Below, one piece after another: positions 8,109-17,900 of a stretch of DNA of 41,558 bases. The notes under the pieces are model-generated. The model did no database searches and had not been told where the DNA came from. It saw only the letters and a program-made list of their open reading frames with translations. The stretch spans positions 1-41,558 of the forward strand of contig JAJRXK010000053.1 of assembly GCA_024276305.1 (NCBI GenBank), in the 5' to 3' direction. The stretch comes from Candidatus Krumholzibacteriota bacterium. GTDB taxonomy: Bacteria; Krumholzibacteriota; Krumholzibacteriia; JAJRXK01. Position 1 is the first letter of the stretch, and each line of letters opens with the position of its first letter. Both the position numbers and the translations under genes were made by a program.

Positions 8109-8972
8109 ATGCATCGAATCCCAACTTCGAGCTTTTCTTTCGGCGTCTTGGCCATCCTTGCAACGATGGCCCTCGGCAGCTGCGGCAGCGATACCAAGAG
8201 CCCCACGGGTCCTGGTGCATCGCCGACTGTTCCGAGGATCGTATTCGCCAGTGATCGATCGGGGACCAAGGTGCTCTACAGCATGAAGATCGATGGCACC
8301 GACCTACAGCCCATTGCGACGGCCGGCGCGACCAGCTTCGGAGCCAGCAACGTGGACGGGACTCGGATTGTCTACTCGTCCGTCCGAGGCTCTCAACAAG
8401 ACATCTTCGTGTCCAACTTCGACGGGACGAACGAGCTTCCGTTGACCAACGATGGGCCGCACGACTACCGTCCCGTGTGGTCGCCAGTCGACGATCTCAT
8501 CGCCTTCGTGAGCGATCGCGACTCGGTCGGTGGACGCGACATCTGGATCATCGGGGCCGATGGCAGCGGCCTCCGACAACTCACCCACGACCCGGCCGAA
8601 GACACCTTCCCCGTATTCGACCGCAACGGACAACGGGTGCTGTTCACCTCGTTCCGAGGTGCCACCGCACAGATCTATTCTGTCGCCATCGACGGCACCG
8701 GGGAAGTGAATCTCAGCAACAACGCCTTCGGTGATCTCAGCCCCGTGGCGAATCCCGCGGCCGACAAGATCCTGTTTGCGAGCAATCGCAGCGGCGACTT
8801 CGAACTGTGGACCATGAATCTCGACGGCTCGGGCCAGACGCAATTGTTGACCATCGTGGGAAACGAATTCCACCCGTCTTACACTGCTGATGGTTCACAG
8901 ATCATCTACTATTCCAATGTTGGCGGAAACAACGACCTGTACATCGTTGAGGCTACGGGGGGGCTCCCGTAA
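8109..8972 (+). CDS. TolB-like beta-propeller lipoprotein, frame broken at poly-G
   Basis: A 287-residue protein with a lipoprotein signal (hydrophobic core then ALGSC, Cys about residue 25) and about six TolB/PD40 propeller repeats. Each is of the form I-V-F-A-S-D-R-S-G...L-Y-x-M...D-G-T-x-L-x-x-L-T, for example RIVFASDRSGTKVLYSMKID, DIWIIGADGSGLRQLTHDP and ILFASNRSGDFELWTMNLDG. Such proteins are periplasmic or surface scaffolds. The frame stops at TAA 8970-8972 in the middle of a repeat. The -1 frame, entered at the G7 run 8957-8963, continues as GAPVTLTTDPGSDTKISS and ends at TGA 9026-9028, which completes the repeat. The natural product is therefore probably longer by about 20 residues. 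Confidence 0.82.
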   Translation: MHRIPTSSFSFGVLAILATMALGSCGSDTKSPTGPGASPTVPRIVFASDRSGTKVLYSMKIDGTDLQPIATAGATSFGASNVDGTRIVYSSVRGSQQDIFVSNFDGTNELPLTNDGPHDYRPVWSPVDDLIAFVSDRDSVGGRDIWIIGADGSGLRQLTHDPAEDTFPVFDRNGQRVLFTSFRGATAQIYSVAIDGTGEVNLSNNAFGDLSPVANPAADKILFASNRSGDFELWTMNLDGSGQTQLLTIVGNEFHPSYTADGSQIIYYSNVGGNNDLYIVEATGGLP

Positions 8973-9028
8973 CCCTCACCACCGACCCTGGATCGGACAC
9001 CAAAATCAGCTCCCTCATTGCACCTTGA
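8957..9028 (+). other. G7 tract and out-of-frame continuation of the propeller gene
   Basis: The run GGGGGGG at 8957-8963 is followed in frame 0 by a stop six bases later. In frame -1 there are 21 further sense codons, starting GAPVTLTTDPGSD, which match the end of a TolB repeat. In frame 0 the heptamer reads G_GGG_GGG, a possible slippery site. Options are a sequencing or assembly indel, phase variation by slippage, or programmed -1 frameshifting or transcript slippage. Confidence 0.6.
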
Positions 9029-9799
9029 GTCCGCGATGCAGGGTGGTGGTGTGTACGGATTCCCCTTCATAGGTCGCTCCTCGCAACCGCGCACGTGAGA
9101 TCGTGCGTACGCCTTGCTCAAGAGGATAGTCTCGAGCTGCTCTTCGATACCTGATAACAAGGTCGTCAGTAGGAAGCTCGGCACTTGCAGCGAACCCGCG
9201 GTCGATCCGGGCTGCATCGAGAGTCATGCCAGGATGAACCACGAATTCAGCAGTTGCAACGAACTGTTCCGAGTATTCTTGGGCCTTGGCCACCGATCTT
9301 CTCGAATGGAAACCACAATTGCTGTCCAGCCCGAATGGGCTGACCCGGAACGGTGGCGAGATATCCATCGCCAAGTACGGTGCCTGTGCGGACGCACGCC
9401 CCGAATTCGCCAATCCGATATGGAGGGACACGTTCGCACCCGGGCTGACCAACCGTACTGAGAGTTCCAGTTCAGGCCGCTGTCGTCGTCTACCTCTTCC
9501 ACGACTGGAGAAACCGCGTCTCCCGAAAACTCGTTCAATCGAGAGTAGAATTGCGCGACATTCGAAATCGGTTTCCATTCGCTGGCCCGATCAATACCGC
9601 TTCCGTTCCGTTTCACCACTACGCCCAACACCCAGGTCGAACTCTGGACCGGCGCAACCCTCCGGCTGGAATTCAGTCCCATCTGAATCAAAACTCGGTG
9701 TGTGCTCCCTTCTCCTCGTAACCCCTCGTCGTCGATGGACAGCAACGACGAGAGACCGATCGGAGTGCCCTGCGACGAAGTGAACGCGGCTCGCCGCAA
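9015..9799 (-). pseudogene. frameshifted low-GC gene relic of unknown function
   Basis: Two overlapping minus-strand frames look like halves of one protein. The first runs from about 9799 to about 9475 (contains ASEWKPISNVAQFYSRLNEF) and the second continues from about 9475 to the stop at 9015 (contains PELELSVRLVSPGANVSLH, LANSGRASAQAPYLAMDISP and ELPTDDLVIRYRRAARDYP). One missing base near GACAGCGG (about 9472-9482) would explain the switch. The second half has the look of a beta-sandwich domain like those that trail some AlbA_2/Schlafen-type ATPase proteins, but I cannot confirm this. Nothing upstream supplies an N-terminal domain, because the next gene starts on the other strand at 9864. 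GC content is visibly lower than in the flanks. Confidence 0.45.
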
Positions 9800-9863
9800 T
9801 GGTCACTCATATCCATGAACCGTCGCACTCCGTGCGCACAGCAGAGAGCTTGGTGATTCCACC

Positions 9864-10796
9864 ATGACCTACAAGAAGATTACGCGCCTCCTCTTCGTCC
9901 TCGCGATCTCGATCACGGCTACCCTTGTGGCCTGCGGCCCCGAGGGTGAGACTCCTCTCAGTTCAACCGATGATTTTTCTTCGAACTCCAGAGTGGTGCC
10001 CGGCCAGGTGACTCCGATCCCGATCTTTCAGAGCTGGCCGACGATCGTCGACTATCAGGCGCTGGTCGACTCCACCAGCAATCAGCTATTCCAGCGGACT
10101 GGAATGGCCCTCACCCTCGATGGGCCCATCGGTGGCGCTGGTTCGATCAACTCGGGCGACGCCCTGTTCCAAGAAACCTTCCCGAACGTGACGGTGAAGC
10201 CCTACACGGTCGCCGTCAGCCGGGTCCAAGACGTCTACGCGGACGTATACATCGATCCAAACACTGGAAACTCCTACGACGTCGTCATCACGACCTTCGC
10301 GGGCACGATCAACAGCGGAATCGCTTCGGTGAGCATCGACCTCAGCGCCGTGACGATCACCGACTACCAGGCCTCCACGGGACACTACCTGTTGGTCGCT
10401 GAGCCATCCGGCCCAGCGATCGCTAAGCTGCCTGGCTTCACAAGTGCAGAACCCTACCTTCTCGGCGACCGTGCAACGGGAAAGGTCCAAGCGGACCAAG
10501 AAGACCCCTGCGACGGCTGCATCACTACCCACAACAAGGCGCGCAACAAGGCGCTCAAGCGCCACAAGAGTTGCCGCCGCAAAGCACTGCTCTATGGCGG
10601 CGGGGCCACGCTCCTGGCCAGCTTCGGAGGACCCTGGGGAACCGCAGGCGGGCTACTCGCCACGGCCGCGGCGGTCGACGCATGCAACACGACTCTGCAA
10701 CAGGCAAAAGAAGACGCGATCGATGCGTACTGCCAGTGCTGGGCGAACAACGACTGCGATCCAAGTAACTCGGACTATGAGGAGAACTGCGGATAG
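9864..10796 (+). CDS. lipoprotein with Cys-rich, glycine-rich C-terminal hairpin
   Basis: I do not recognise the family. The 310-residue protein has a lipoprotein signal (LLFVLAISITATLVAC, Cys about residue 24). A beta-rich middle (about 50-215) follows, with YTVAVSRVQDVYADVYIDP and SYDVVITTFAGTINSGIAS. The distinctive C-terminal region (about 217-310) carries DPCDGCITTHNKARNKALK, a lone Cys in HKSCRRKA, a small-residue hydrophobic stretch (LLYGGGATLLASFGGPWGTA then GGLLATAAAV), DACNTT and finally YCQCWANNDCDP and EENCG. Nine or so cysteines suggest disulfides outside the cytoplasm. The start has no strong ribosome-binding site. It is followed by a GC-rich hairpin, so it is probably monocistronic. 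Confidence 0.75.
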   Translation: MTYKKITRLLFVLAISITATLVACGPEGETPLSSTDDFSSNSRVVPGQVTPIPIFQSWPTIVDYQALVDSTSNQLFQRTGMALTLDGPIGGAGSINSGDALFQETFPNVTVKPYTVAVSRVQDVYADVYIDPNTGNSYDVVITTFAGTINSGIASVSIDLSAVTITDYQASTGHYLLVAEPSGPAIAKLPGFTSAEPYLLGDRATGKVQADQEDPCDGCITTHNKARNKALKRHKSCRRKALLYGGGATLLASFGGPWGTAGGLLATAAAVDACNTTLQQAKEDAIDAYCQCWANNDCDPSNSDYEENCG

Positions 10797-10823
10797 CGCA
10801 GTGTGACGCGGAGCAGCTCTGGC

Positions 10824-10854
10824 GGCGCCGGGCCCCCGAGTGGGGTTCGGCGCC
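10824..10854 (+). terminator. GC-rich hairpin after the Cys-rich lipoprotein gene
   Basis: GGCGCCG (10824-10830) pairs with CGGCGCC (10848-10854), and inside it CCCC (10834-10837) pairs with GGGG (10842-10845) around a GAGT loop. It lies 28 bases after the stop codon. There is no T run, so it would be a factor-assisted or structure-only terminator. Confidence 0.5.
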
Positions 10855-10941
10855 GACTGCTGATCGGCATGCCGAAGCATCTACTCTGCTACTGTCTCCT
10901 TGACCGGGAAACTTACGAATGAACCACTCCTCGCAGGGCAG

Positions 10942-10970
10942 TTGATCCCCGCCACAGAACGCGCTAGCAT
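10942..10970 (+). promoter_or_regulatory. sigma70-like promoter
   Basis: TTGATC (10942-10947), a 17-base spacer and TAGCAT (10965-10970) stand about 80 bases before the start of the small membrane protein gene. Confidence 0.45.
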
Positions 10971-11052
10971 GGTCCCCTGCCACTGGAGAACAGCTCGAGG
11001 ATCGCTGCGGTCGTAACGGAAATGTTCGAGACTTCGCAGACAGGAGTGGATC

Positions 11053-11721
11053 ATGCAGGAGACTCTGCACCGGGACCCCCCCTCAGGCCCTCACCCCGCG
11101 GTGGCCGATTTCCTCACTTTGGTGGGTTCGGCCCTGTGGCTCGATCTCTACGCAGCCCTTCGAGGAGCCTGCCCCTTCGACCTCTCCTCTAGCCAACACC
11201 TGATTCTCATCGCAGCTCATAGCGCTCTCGTGGCGGCCTTCCTGCCGGGCTATTTCACCCAGATCGTGGAACACCCCCGGTTGTTCCTCCTGGGAACCTT
11301 CGTCGTGGTGGGGGGAGTGACGGTCCTGGACTTCCTCCCCACGACGCTGTTTCTGGGCTTCGTCGTGGTGACTCTCTCCACCTCCCTCGCGTGGAGGGCC
11401 GTGAAGGACACGGTCTTCGGCGACAGCGCGGATCCGCTGCGTCGACTCCGGCAGGCCGAAAACAAGAACCCCGAGGTGAAGATGGACGAGTTCTTCCGGG
11501 CTCGCCGTATCGTGCTCGAAGCTCTCGACCGGCGGCCCAGACTGCCCCGCACGGAGTTGGTGGAAGCGGCCCAGCGCCAAGGAGTGAGCGAATTGGCGAT
11601 GATGGAAGCGGTGGCGAAGTATCCCTGGGTTCTCCACGATCCGCGAGACGACTGCTTCTGGATGAAGGAGTCCCCAGCCCAGGAAGAAGAGACCGATCCC
11701 TACTCCTGGATCCGCGGCTGA
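11053..11721 (+). CDS. membrane protein with helical cytoplasmic tail, unknown function
   Basis: A 222-residue protein of no family I recognise. Residues about 18-120 hold four hydrophobic segments (ADFLTLVGSALWLDLYAAL, HLILIAAHSALVAAFLPGYF, LFLLGTFVVVGGVTVLDFL, LFLGFVVVTLSTSLAW). The rest is a charged helical domain (EFFRARRIVLEALDRRPRL then ELVEAAQRQGVSELAMMEA) whose helix pattern resembles a winged-helix or small helical adaptor, ending in an acidic tail. The start is supported by AGGAG (11042-11046) six bases upstream. It appears to be a single-gene unit. Confidence 0.7.
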   Translation: MQETLHRDPPSGPHPAVADFLTLVGSALWLDLYAALRGACPFDLSSSQHLILIAAHSALVAAFLPGYFTQIVEHPRLFLLGTFVVVGGVTVLDFLPTTLFLGFVVVTLSTSLAWRAVKDTVFGDSADPLRRLRQAENKNPEVKMDEFFRARRIVLEALDRRPRLPRTELVEAAQRQGVSELAMMEAVAKYPWVLHDPRDDCFWMKESPAQEEETDPYSWIRG

Positions 11722-11823
11722 GCTCCGCGCTACCACCGATCTCCAGAGATCGAGTCCCCAGCCTTGCCAAACACTCCGTGACGGGTGTTCCAAGGTTGCA
11801 CTCATCCCTCTCGGAGGTCTGTC

Positions 11824-14800
11824 ATGTCTCAGCACCACTCTCGTGTTCTCGCCCGGCGGCCGGCCGGGATCCTTCTCTGCCTTCTGGCGATCATCATGGG
11901 CGCGACGGCATTCGCACCGCCGGCCCCTGCGGCCTGGTCCAACGGCAACTGGACCGAAGTCTTCACCTCCTCCACCGATATCCAGCGGCTGGTCGTGTCC
12001 TCCGACGCCAACGGTGGCACGCTCGCCATGATCATCAACTCCGAAACCTATCCCGCGCGGGGACGGGTCTCGAGGCTCTCGCGTACGGGCACGGAGCTCT
12101 GGGGGACCGAAGGGATCCAAGTCCCCTTCGACATCGCGACTTCCAACCAGGAAGTCCCCATCGCGGTGGCTCCGGACGGGACCGGAGGTTCGTACATCGT
12201 GTGGGCGGAGGCGATCCCTCCGGTCTACGAACGCCTGCGTCTGAGCCGCTTGGACGCCAATGGCACCTTCCTCTGGTTCGTGACCATCGCCGCCATCTCC
12301 AACGACATCGGCCAGGCGGGGGCGATGCTGGTCCTCGAGCCCGGAGTCGGGGTCACGGTGGGTTATGTGGACGCGGGACTCCCGCACGTGTTGCGCGCTC
12401 AGCGCTACGATCCCAACGGCGCCCTGCTCTGGGCCACCGACGTCAACACCTACTACGAGCACAACATCGCGCTCGGGGCCTCAGGGCCGATGACTCAATT
12501 CGACATGCAATCCGATGGCCAAGGGGGCGTCCTCTTCAGCTGGCTGCGCTGGGATCCCATCGCCTTCCAGAACTACGGCTGGAAGGAAATGCAGATCGGG
12601 GTCCAACGCATCGACAGCACCGGTCAGCGGATGTGGGGAAATGACGGCCACCTGGTCTGGGATACCAACAACTTCTTGGAGCTCTGGGCCTACCAGGCCA
12701 AGGTCACTCCGGACGGTGGTGGCGGCGCCTTCGTGGTGACCTCCGGAGGTTCCAAGGCCTATGCCCAGCACGTCTCCGCGGCCGGTTCCGACCTGTGGGC
12801 CTCGGGCGGAATCATGGTGCAATCCGCGAGCACCTGGGGCCAGTCGACCGATCCGCAGATCTGCTCGGACCAGACCGGAGGATTCATCCTCATACAGGCG
12901 TTGACCACGATCTACGCCCAACGCGTGGACGGAGCGGGCACCTTGCTGTGGGGTCCCAACGGCATCGTGGCTGCAGCGCCCAGCTCTACCCAAGAAAACT
13001 ACAGTGGCCCCTCCCTCGCTCCCGATGGATTCGGTGGCGCGGTCGTGGGCTACCGACGCTGGGACAATGGAGCCGAATCCGTGGGCGGTCTGCGTCTCGA
13101 TGCCTTCGGCAACCTGCTCTGGGCGAACGAGATGCTCTTCAGCGCGACGGGAACCGACGGGGTTCTGGACGTTCATGTCGTCGCCGATGGAATCGGGGGC
13201 GCCAAATACGTCTGGAAGCGCCGCGTCCCCGGACCGCCGCGCAAGGACGACGTCTACGCCCTCGGAGTCAACGGTCAAGGTCTCACCCCCGACCCCATGC
13301 TCTACGGCCTGGTCCCCGACGCGGGCGAACCCGGCGACATCCTCCCCACCCTGCTCTTCGGCGACTACATCGACGAGACCTTCGGCTACGAACTCCGTCA
13401 CGGTCCCACCGTCATTCCCTTCACCGGCGTCGCCGCGATCAATCCCGGCCTCGTCGGAGGATGGCTGGACCTGAGCGGAGCACCCCTCGGCGCCTGGGAC
13501 CTCTTCGCCACCCAGGGAGGAGCGGATCGCGCGAGCCTGGCCGACGCCTTCGGCGTCGGACTACGGCCGGGGTGTACCCTCGAAATGGACGCGGTGCGAT
13601 TCCAGACCGTCGAGAGCTTCGGCACCGCTCGCAAGATGCACTTCGGCTCCGACGGTCAGGTCGGATTCGCATACATGTTCTACAACAGCGGGACGAACGA
13701 ACAGCTCATCTACGGAGGCACCCGAGACGACGACAGCATGGGCACCGGCTTGGTGGAGGTGTCTCCGGGGAACGTCCTGAGCGACCTGGCCTTCACCGTC
13801 GATTCTCTCGACCGAAGCACCTTCGCCTACATCCGCAATGGGAATACGCTGGTGAGCCACACCTACGACTGGACGAACGGGGGCCTGGTGCCCTCCCTCA
13901 CGATCGATCAAGTCTTCAGCACTCCCCTTCGCCGTCCAGTGATCGTTCCGATGAACAACGGTCTGACCCGCATCGTGGTCGAGGCGGACAACGCTGGAGT
14001 CGCCGAACTGTGGGAAGCCTGGGACGACGGCTCCGGTCTCAACGCGCATCCGATCCCGCAGACCGGAATCAATGCCCACGATGTCGACCTCGCTCCGACC
14101 GAAGACGGGCTCGCGATGGTCTACCTCCGCGACAGCTGGTTTCCGGGAGTGAGCGAGCTCTGCCTCCAACACTTCCGCAACGGAGCCTGGGAAGCCCCGG
14201 TCGTCCTCACCTTTGCGCTCTCCCTGCAGAGCCCGACGGTGGCCTCCGACCGGGCGGGCGGGGTCCTGGTGGCTTGGATTCTCGACAACTCGGGGAATGG
14301 CTCGGCGCCGCTGTTGCAGACGACCTTGGTCACCAACGACGTCGTGGGGCCGATCCGCACTCGGGCCACCGCTGGAACCATTCTGCGCGTACAGGTCGAC
14401 GCCCAAGGTCCACAACGCTACTTCATGATGACTCAGGAAACCGGACAGCCCATGCAGATCTTCTTGCGCGGAGGCGACGGGAATGTCTTCTACCCCACGC
14501 AACGACTGAACTCCGACGATGACACGGATTGGCCCAGCTTCGCGGCGCAATACGGAGGTCTGCGCGTCGCGGCCATGTGGCAGACCTACAACAGCCCGAG
14601 CTTCGGCGATGCCCTCTTGACCTGGTTCTGCCGATCCGGAGTGATGACCGCTGTGCCCGACGGAACCCCCACCGTCGCTCTGTCGAAAGTGCAGGCCGTC
14701 CCCAATCCCTTCAATCCGAGAACTCGGTTGGAGTTCGAGCTCTCGACTTCGCAGTGGGTGAAGGTCGCGATCTTCGATAGCCGAGGCCGGCGCGTCCGCT

Positions 14801-14955
14801 TGCTCCACGACGCCACCCTCAGCGGCGGGCCGCAATCGCTGGAATTCGACGGCCGGGACGACACCGGATCACCCCTCGCCTCGGGAGTCTACTTCGCGCA
14901 ACTACGCCCGTCTCTCGATGCGCCGGGAGTGGTGAAACTCACCCTGCTGAAGTAG
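11824..14955 (+). CDS. secreted beta-propeller protein with FlgD-like C-terminal sorting domain
   Basis: A 1043-residue exported protein. It has a signal peptide (AGILLCLLAIIMGATAFAPP, about 14-33). Seven evenly spaced Gly-x-x-Leu-Trp motifs (GTELWG, GTFLWF, GALLWA, GQRMWG, GSDLWA, GTLLWG, GNLLWA) between about residues 75 and 450 suggest a seven-bladed propeller. A long beta-rich part follows, and the C-terminal Ig-like domain (about 955-1043) starts VPNPFNPRTRLEFELS and ends GVYFAQLRP. That tail is the FlgD-like or T9SS-type sorting domain seen on secreted proteins of FCB-related bacteria. The start is ATG 11824 with GGAGGT (11813-11818). A GTG at 11785 in the same frame is rejected. The last 17 bases overlap the convergent CHAT gene. 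Confidence 0.85.
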   Translation: MSQHHSRVLARRPAGILLCLLAIIMGATAFAPPAPAAWSNGNWTEVFTSSTDIQRLVVSSDANGGTLAMIINSETYPARGRVSRLSRTGTELWGTEGIQVPFDIATSNQEVPIAVAPDGTGGSYIVWAEAIPPVYERLRLSRLDANGTFLWFVTIAAISNDIGQAGAMLVLEPGVGVTVGYVDAGLPHVLRAQRYDPNGALLWATDVNTYYEHNIALGASGPMTQFDMQSDGQGGVLFSWLRWDPIAFQNYGWKEMQIGVQRIDSTGQRMWGNDGHLVWDTNNFLELWAYQAKVTPDGGGGAFVVTSGGSKAYAQHVSAAGSDLWASGGIMVQSASTWGQSTDPQICSDQTGGFILIQALTTIYAQRVDGAGTLLWGPNGIVAAAPSSTQENYSGPSLAPDGFGGAVVGYRRWDNGAESVGGLRLDAFGNLLWANEMLFSATGTDGVLDVHVVADGIGGAKYVWKRRVPGPPRKDDVYALGVNGQGLTPDPMLYGLVPDAGEPGDILPTLLFGDYIDETFGYELRHGPTVIPFTGVAAINPGLVGGWLDLSGAPLGAWDLFATQGGADRASLADAFGVGLRPGCTLEMDAVRFQTVESFGTARKMHFGSDGQVGFAYMFYNSGTNEQLIYGGTRDDDSMGTGLVEVSPGNVLSDLAFTVDSLDRSTFAYIRNGNTLVSHTYDWTNGGLVPSLTIDQVFSTPLRRPVIVPMNNGLTRIVVEADNAGVAELWEAWDDGSGLNAHPIPQTGINAHDVDLAPTEDGLAMVYLRDSWFPGVSELCLQHFRNGAWEAPVVLTFALSLQSPTVASDRAGGVLVAWILDNSGNGSAPLLQTTLVTNDVVGPIRTRATAGTILRVQVDAQGPQRYFMMTQETGQPMQIFLRGGDGNVFYPTQRLNSDDDTDWPSFAAQYGGLRVAAMWQTYNSPSFGDALLTWFCRSGVMTAVPDGTPTVALSKVQAVPNPFNPRTRLEFELSTSQWVKVAIFDSRGRRVRLLHDATLSGGPQSLEFDGRDDTGSPLASGVYFAQLRPSLDAPGVVKLTLLK

Positions 14956-17900
14956 TCGACGCCCGGTGGCGAAGAAGGGCGGCGATGGCCAACAGGATGG
15001 TGCTGAGACCAAACCAGAGCCATGCCGTCCGAGGGGCGCGGCGCATCTCGAGAGGGATGCGCTGCGCTCCGTCTCCCATCACCGACCACGCCGCCCAGTA
15101 GAAGGGCTCGGCGGTCGCGGGCCGTCGCATGAGTTCCAACTGAGTCTGGCGCAGCGCCGCCCCCACGCTCTCTCCCTCCGCCAGTCGACGATAGATCCGC
15201 GCGCTCGTCCAGGACGCAAGCTCATCGTCCACACTCCACGCCGTCGCGAGCACGGCCCGGCTGCCGGCGTCCAAGAGGGTCTGCGCGAAACTCTCTCGGG
15301 AGGAATGCAACACCGCATCCTCGCGCCGAGCGGTCTCACAGGCGGCCAGGGTGACCAGGTCATGGTCGATCCGCAGTCGGCTCAGATCGGCCTGCTGCAG
15401 GAACGGCTTGGCCGTCGAGGCATTCCACTCCCGGCCGCTCGCATAGAGCCCCGAACGCCAGGCCCGCCGCTCATCGAAAAAACCATGACTGTCGAAGTGG
15501 AGGACCCGCGACCGGGGCCATCGCCGGGGACGAGAGTCGGAAGAGGCGAAGGAAGAGGGCGGAAGGCGACGGCTGCGCCGGAACACAGTTGCGATCGAAG
15601 CCCTCGACTCCGTTCCCGCAAGCGAATCGTCGACGGCACAAACCACGAGGTCGAAGTCGAAGGCTCGCTCCGACCGCGGCCTCTCCCGCGCCGCGAACCA
15701 TGCAGCCAGGGAGGTCACCCGCTGCACCGCGGCGACCTCGATGAGACGGGGCGCGCCCTTCCATCCTTCCATCCGGAGCGCAGTGAAGGCCAGGTCGGAG
15801 AGTGCGCCATCGGCGGCGATCACCAAGGTGCCCCTCTCCTCGTCCTCCGTCCACCACGGTGGCAAGAGCGCCCGACCGACCTTCGAGGCGAGGCGTCGCT
15901 CGGCCTCGGCTTCGCCATCGCTCCGAGGGGGTCGGCGCAGGAGTTCCTTCCACAGGCCGATCTGCCGACGCAGTCGATCCTCCTCCGCGATTCGGTCCAG
16001 GTGCAGCCTTCCATCGCGATCGATGAGAATGCGGAGCAACCCCACTCCCTCGGGACCGATCCGGGGAGGTCCGAGGACATAGGAGATCAGGGTGAAGTCG
16101 CCCGCCGCCGCTTCGCGCAATCTCTCCAGAGAGGGGATCAAGGGAGCCAGATGCCTCGCGCGGTCCGGCGAGACCTCGGCCACCGCTCGGCGGAGAGCCT
16201 GCAACGCGGTCTCCGCTTCGGCGAGCTCGAGACGCAGCGCGGCAGGGCTCTCGGCCTGGGCCTGGATCTGTAGCTCTTCGACCCTTCGATGCAGCTGAGA
16301 CTCGACCGTCAACAGGGAATCGACCTCCGCGCTCGCCCTTTCCGGCTCCCGCCGATCCACGCCGACTCTCTCGACCCGCGTGTGGAAGTCCATGGCCAGG
16401 CGCAGCAGCTCCTCGAGCTGTGCCCCGGGGTCTCGGGATGCCGCAGAACTTTCGTAGAGGACCCGCATGGCGGTGCAGAGCGCGCGATCTTCGGCCGAAC
16501 GATCCACGACCTGCGCACCGGACTCTCCCCGCGCCAGGCTCCACCGTCGCACCGATTCTCGCGCCCACTCTCTCGCCTCTTCGTGCCGACCGCTGCGCGA
16601 GAGGAGATCCGCTCTCGCACAGGCCACCGAAGCGGCCGGGGCGAGCCGCGTCAGATCCTGGGCCAGACTCTCTGCGACCACGGTGGTCCGCAGGGCCTGT
16701 TCCACCTCTCCCAGTCGAAACTGGAGGTCGGCCAGTCGAATCAGGGTGGGAACTCTCGGACCTCGGCCTCCCCGCACTCGTTGGAGGGAATCGGCGCTGG
16801 CCAACCAACCCCGAGCCTGGGGCAGATTCCCCTGGCGTTGGGCAACCCGTCCGGACCAGGCCAGGGCATTGGAGAGCACATCGAGATTGCCCTGGCGCCG
16901 GGCTGCGGATCGGGCCCGGCCGAGGAGTTGGGCCGCGAGATCGAGCTGCGCCTCGTCCGCCAGCACCATCGCCAGATTGATCGTGGGCGAGAGGCGCAAA
17001 CGCCCCCGACTTTCGGACAACTCCACTGCGGTCCGGAAAAACTCTCGAGCCTGCTCGCTCTCTCCGAGTTGCAGGCAGGCCAGACCCAAGTTGTTCAGGA
17101 CATCCAGTTCTCCCTCGCCATCACCCTGCTCTCGATCGAGATCGAGGAGGTCGCGGTAGATCTCGACCGCCCGGTCCGGACGCCCCCGTCGATCTTCGAG
17201 GACTGCGACATTGTTCAAGAGCATCCGGCGCTGACCGGCATCGCCTCGGGCCTCGGCCAGATCCAGTCCGCGCCGGTAGGACCGAGACGCGCGCTCCCAG
17301 TCGCCGACATGAAAGAAGGCGACGCCCAGATTGTTCTCGGTCTGCGCCTCCCCCCATCGATTCCCCGAATTCCGCCAGAGATCCCGGGCCTGCGCCGAGA
17401 GCTCGACGGCCTCGTCATGGGCCCCCACCTGATCGAGGTCCCAACCCTGGCCCATCGCGGCATAGGCCCAGGCGATGCTGTCCTCGGTCGCCGCGAAGTG
17501 CTCCACCGCGGGAGCCCTCACCGCGACCGCTTCGGCATAACGATGCTGAGCCTCGAGCAGCAGGGCCAGGTAGCTGCGGGAGAGCCCCGCGCTCCGCCTC
17601 GCCCCCACCGAATCGGCGAGGGAGATGCACTCCCGGTACAGCCTCTCCGCCTCCGCGGCCGAGGCCTGCCGCTGCTTCAGACGAGCGGCCAACAGCAGAG
17701 CCCGGACCTCGGTCCAAGCCAGGCGAGGCCGATCCAGCTTCCAGTCTCGACGCCACGTCGGCGAGAGCTCGGCGCCCCGCCGGACCCCGAGCAACTTCGT
17801 CCGCAAGGCCAGGAACTGACGGAGGACGGGCGAAGGTACCCGGGCCCGCACCGCACCGAGTTCATCGCTCCACGCTTCGAGACTCTCGGGCGCGGCCCGG

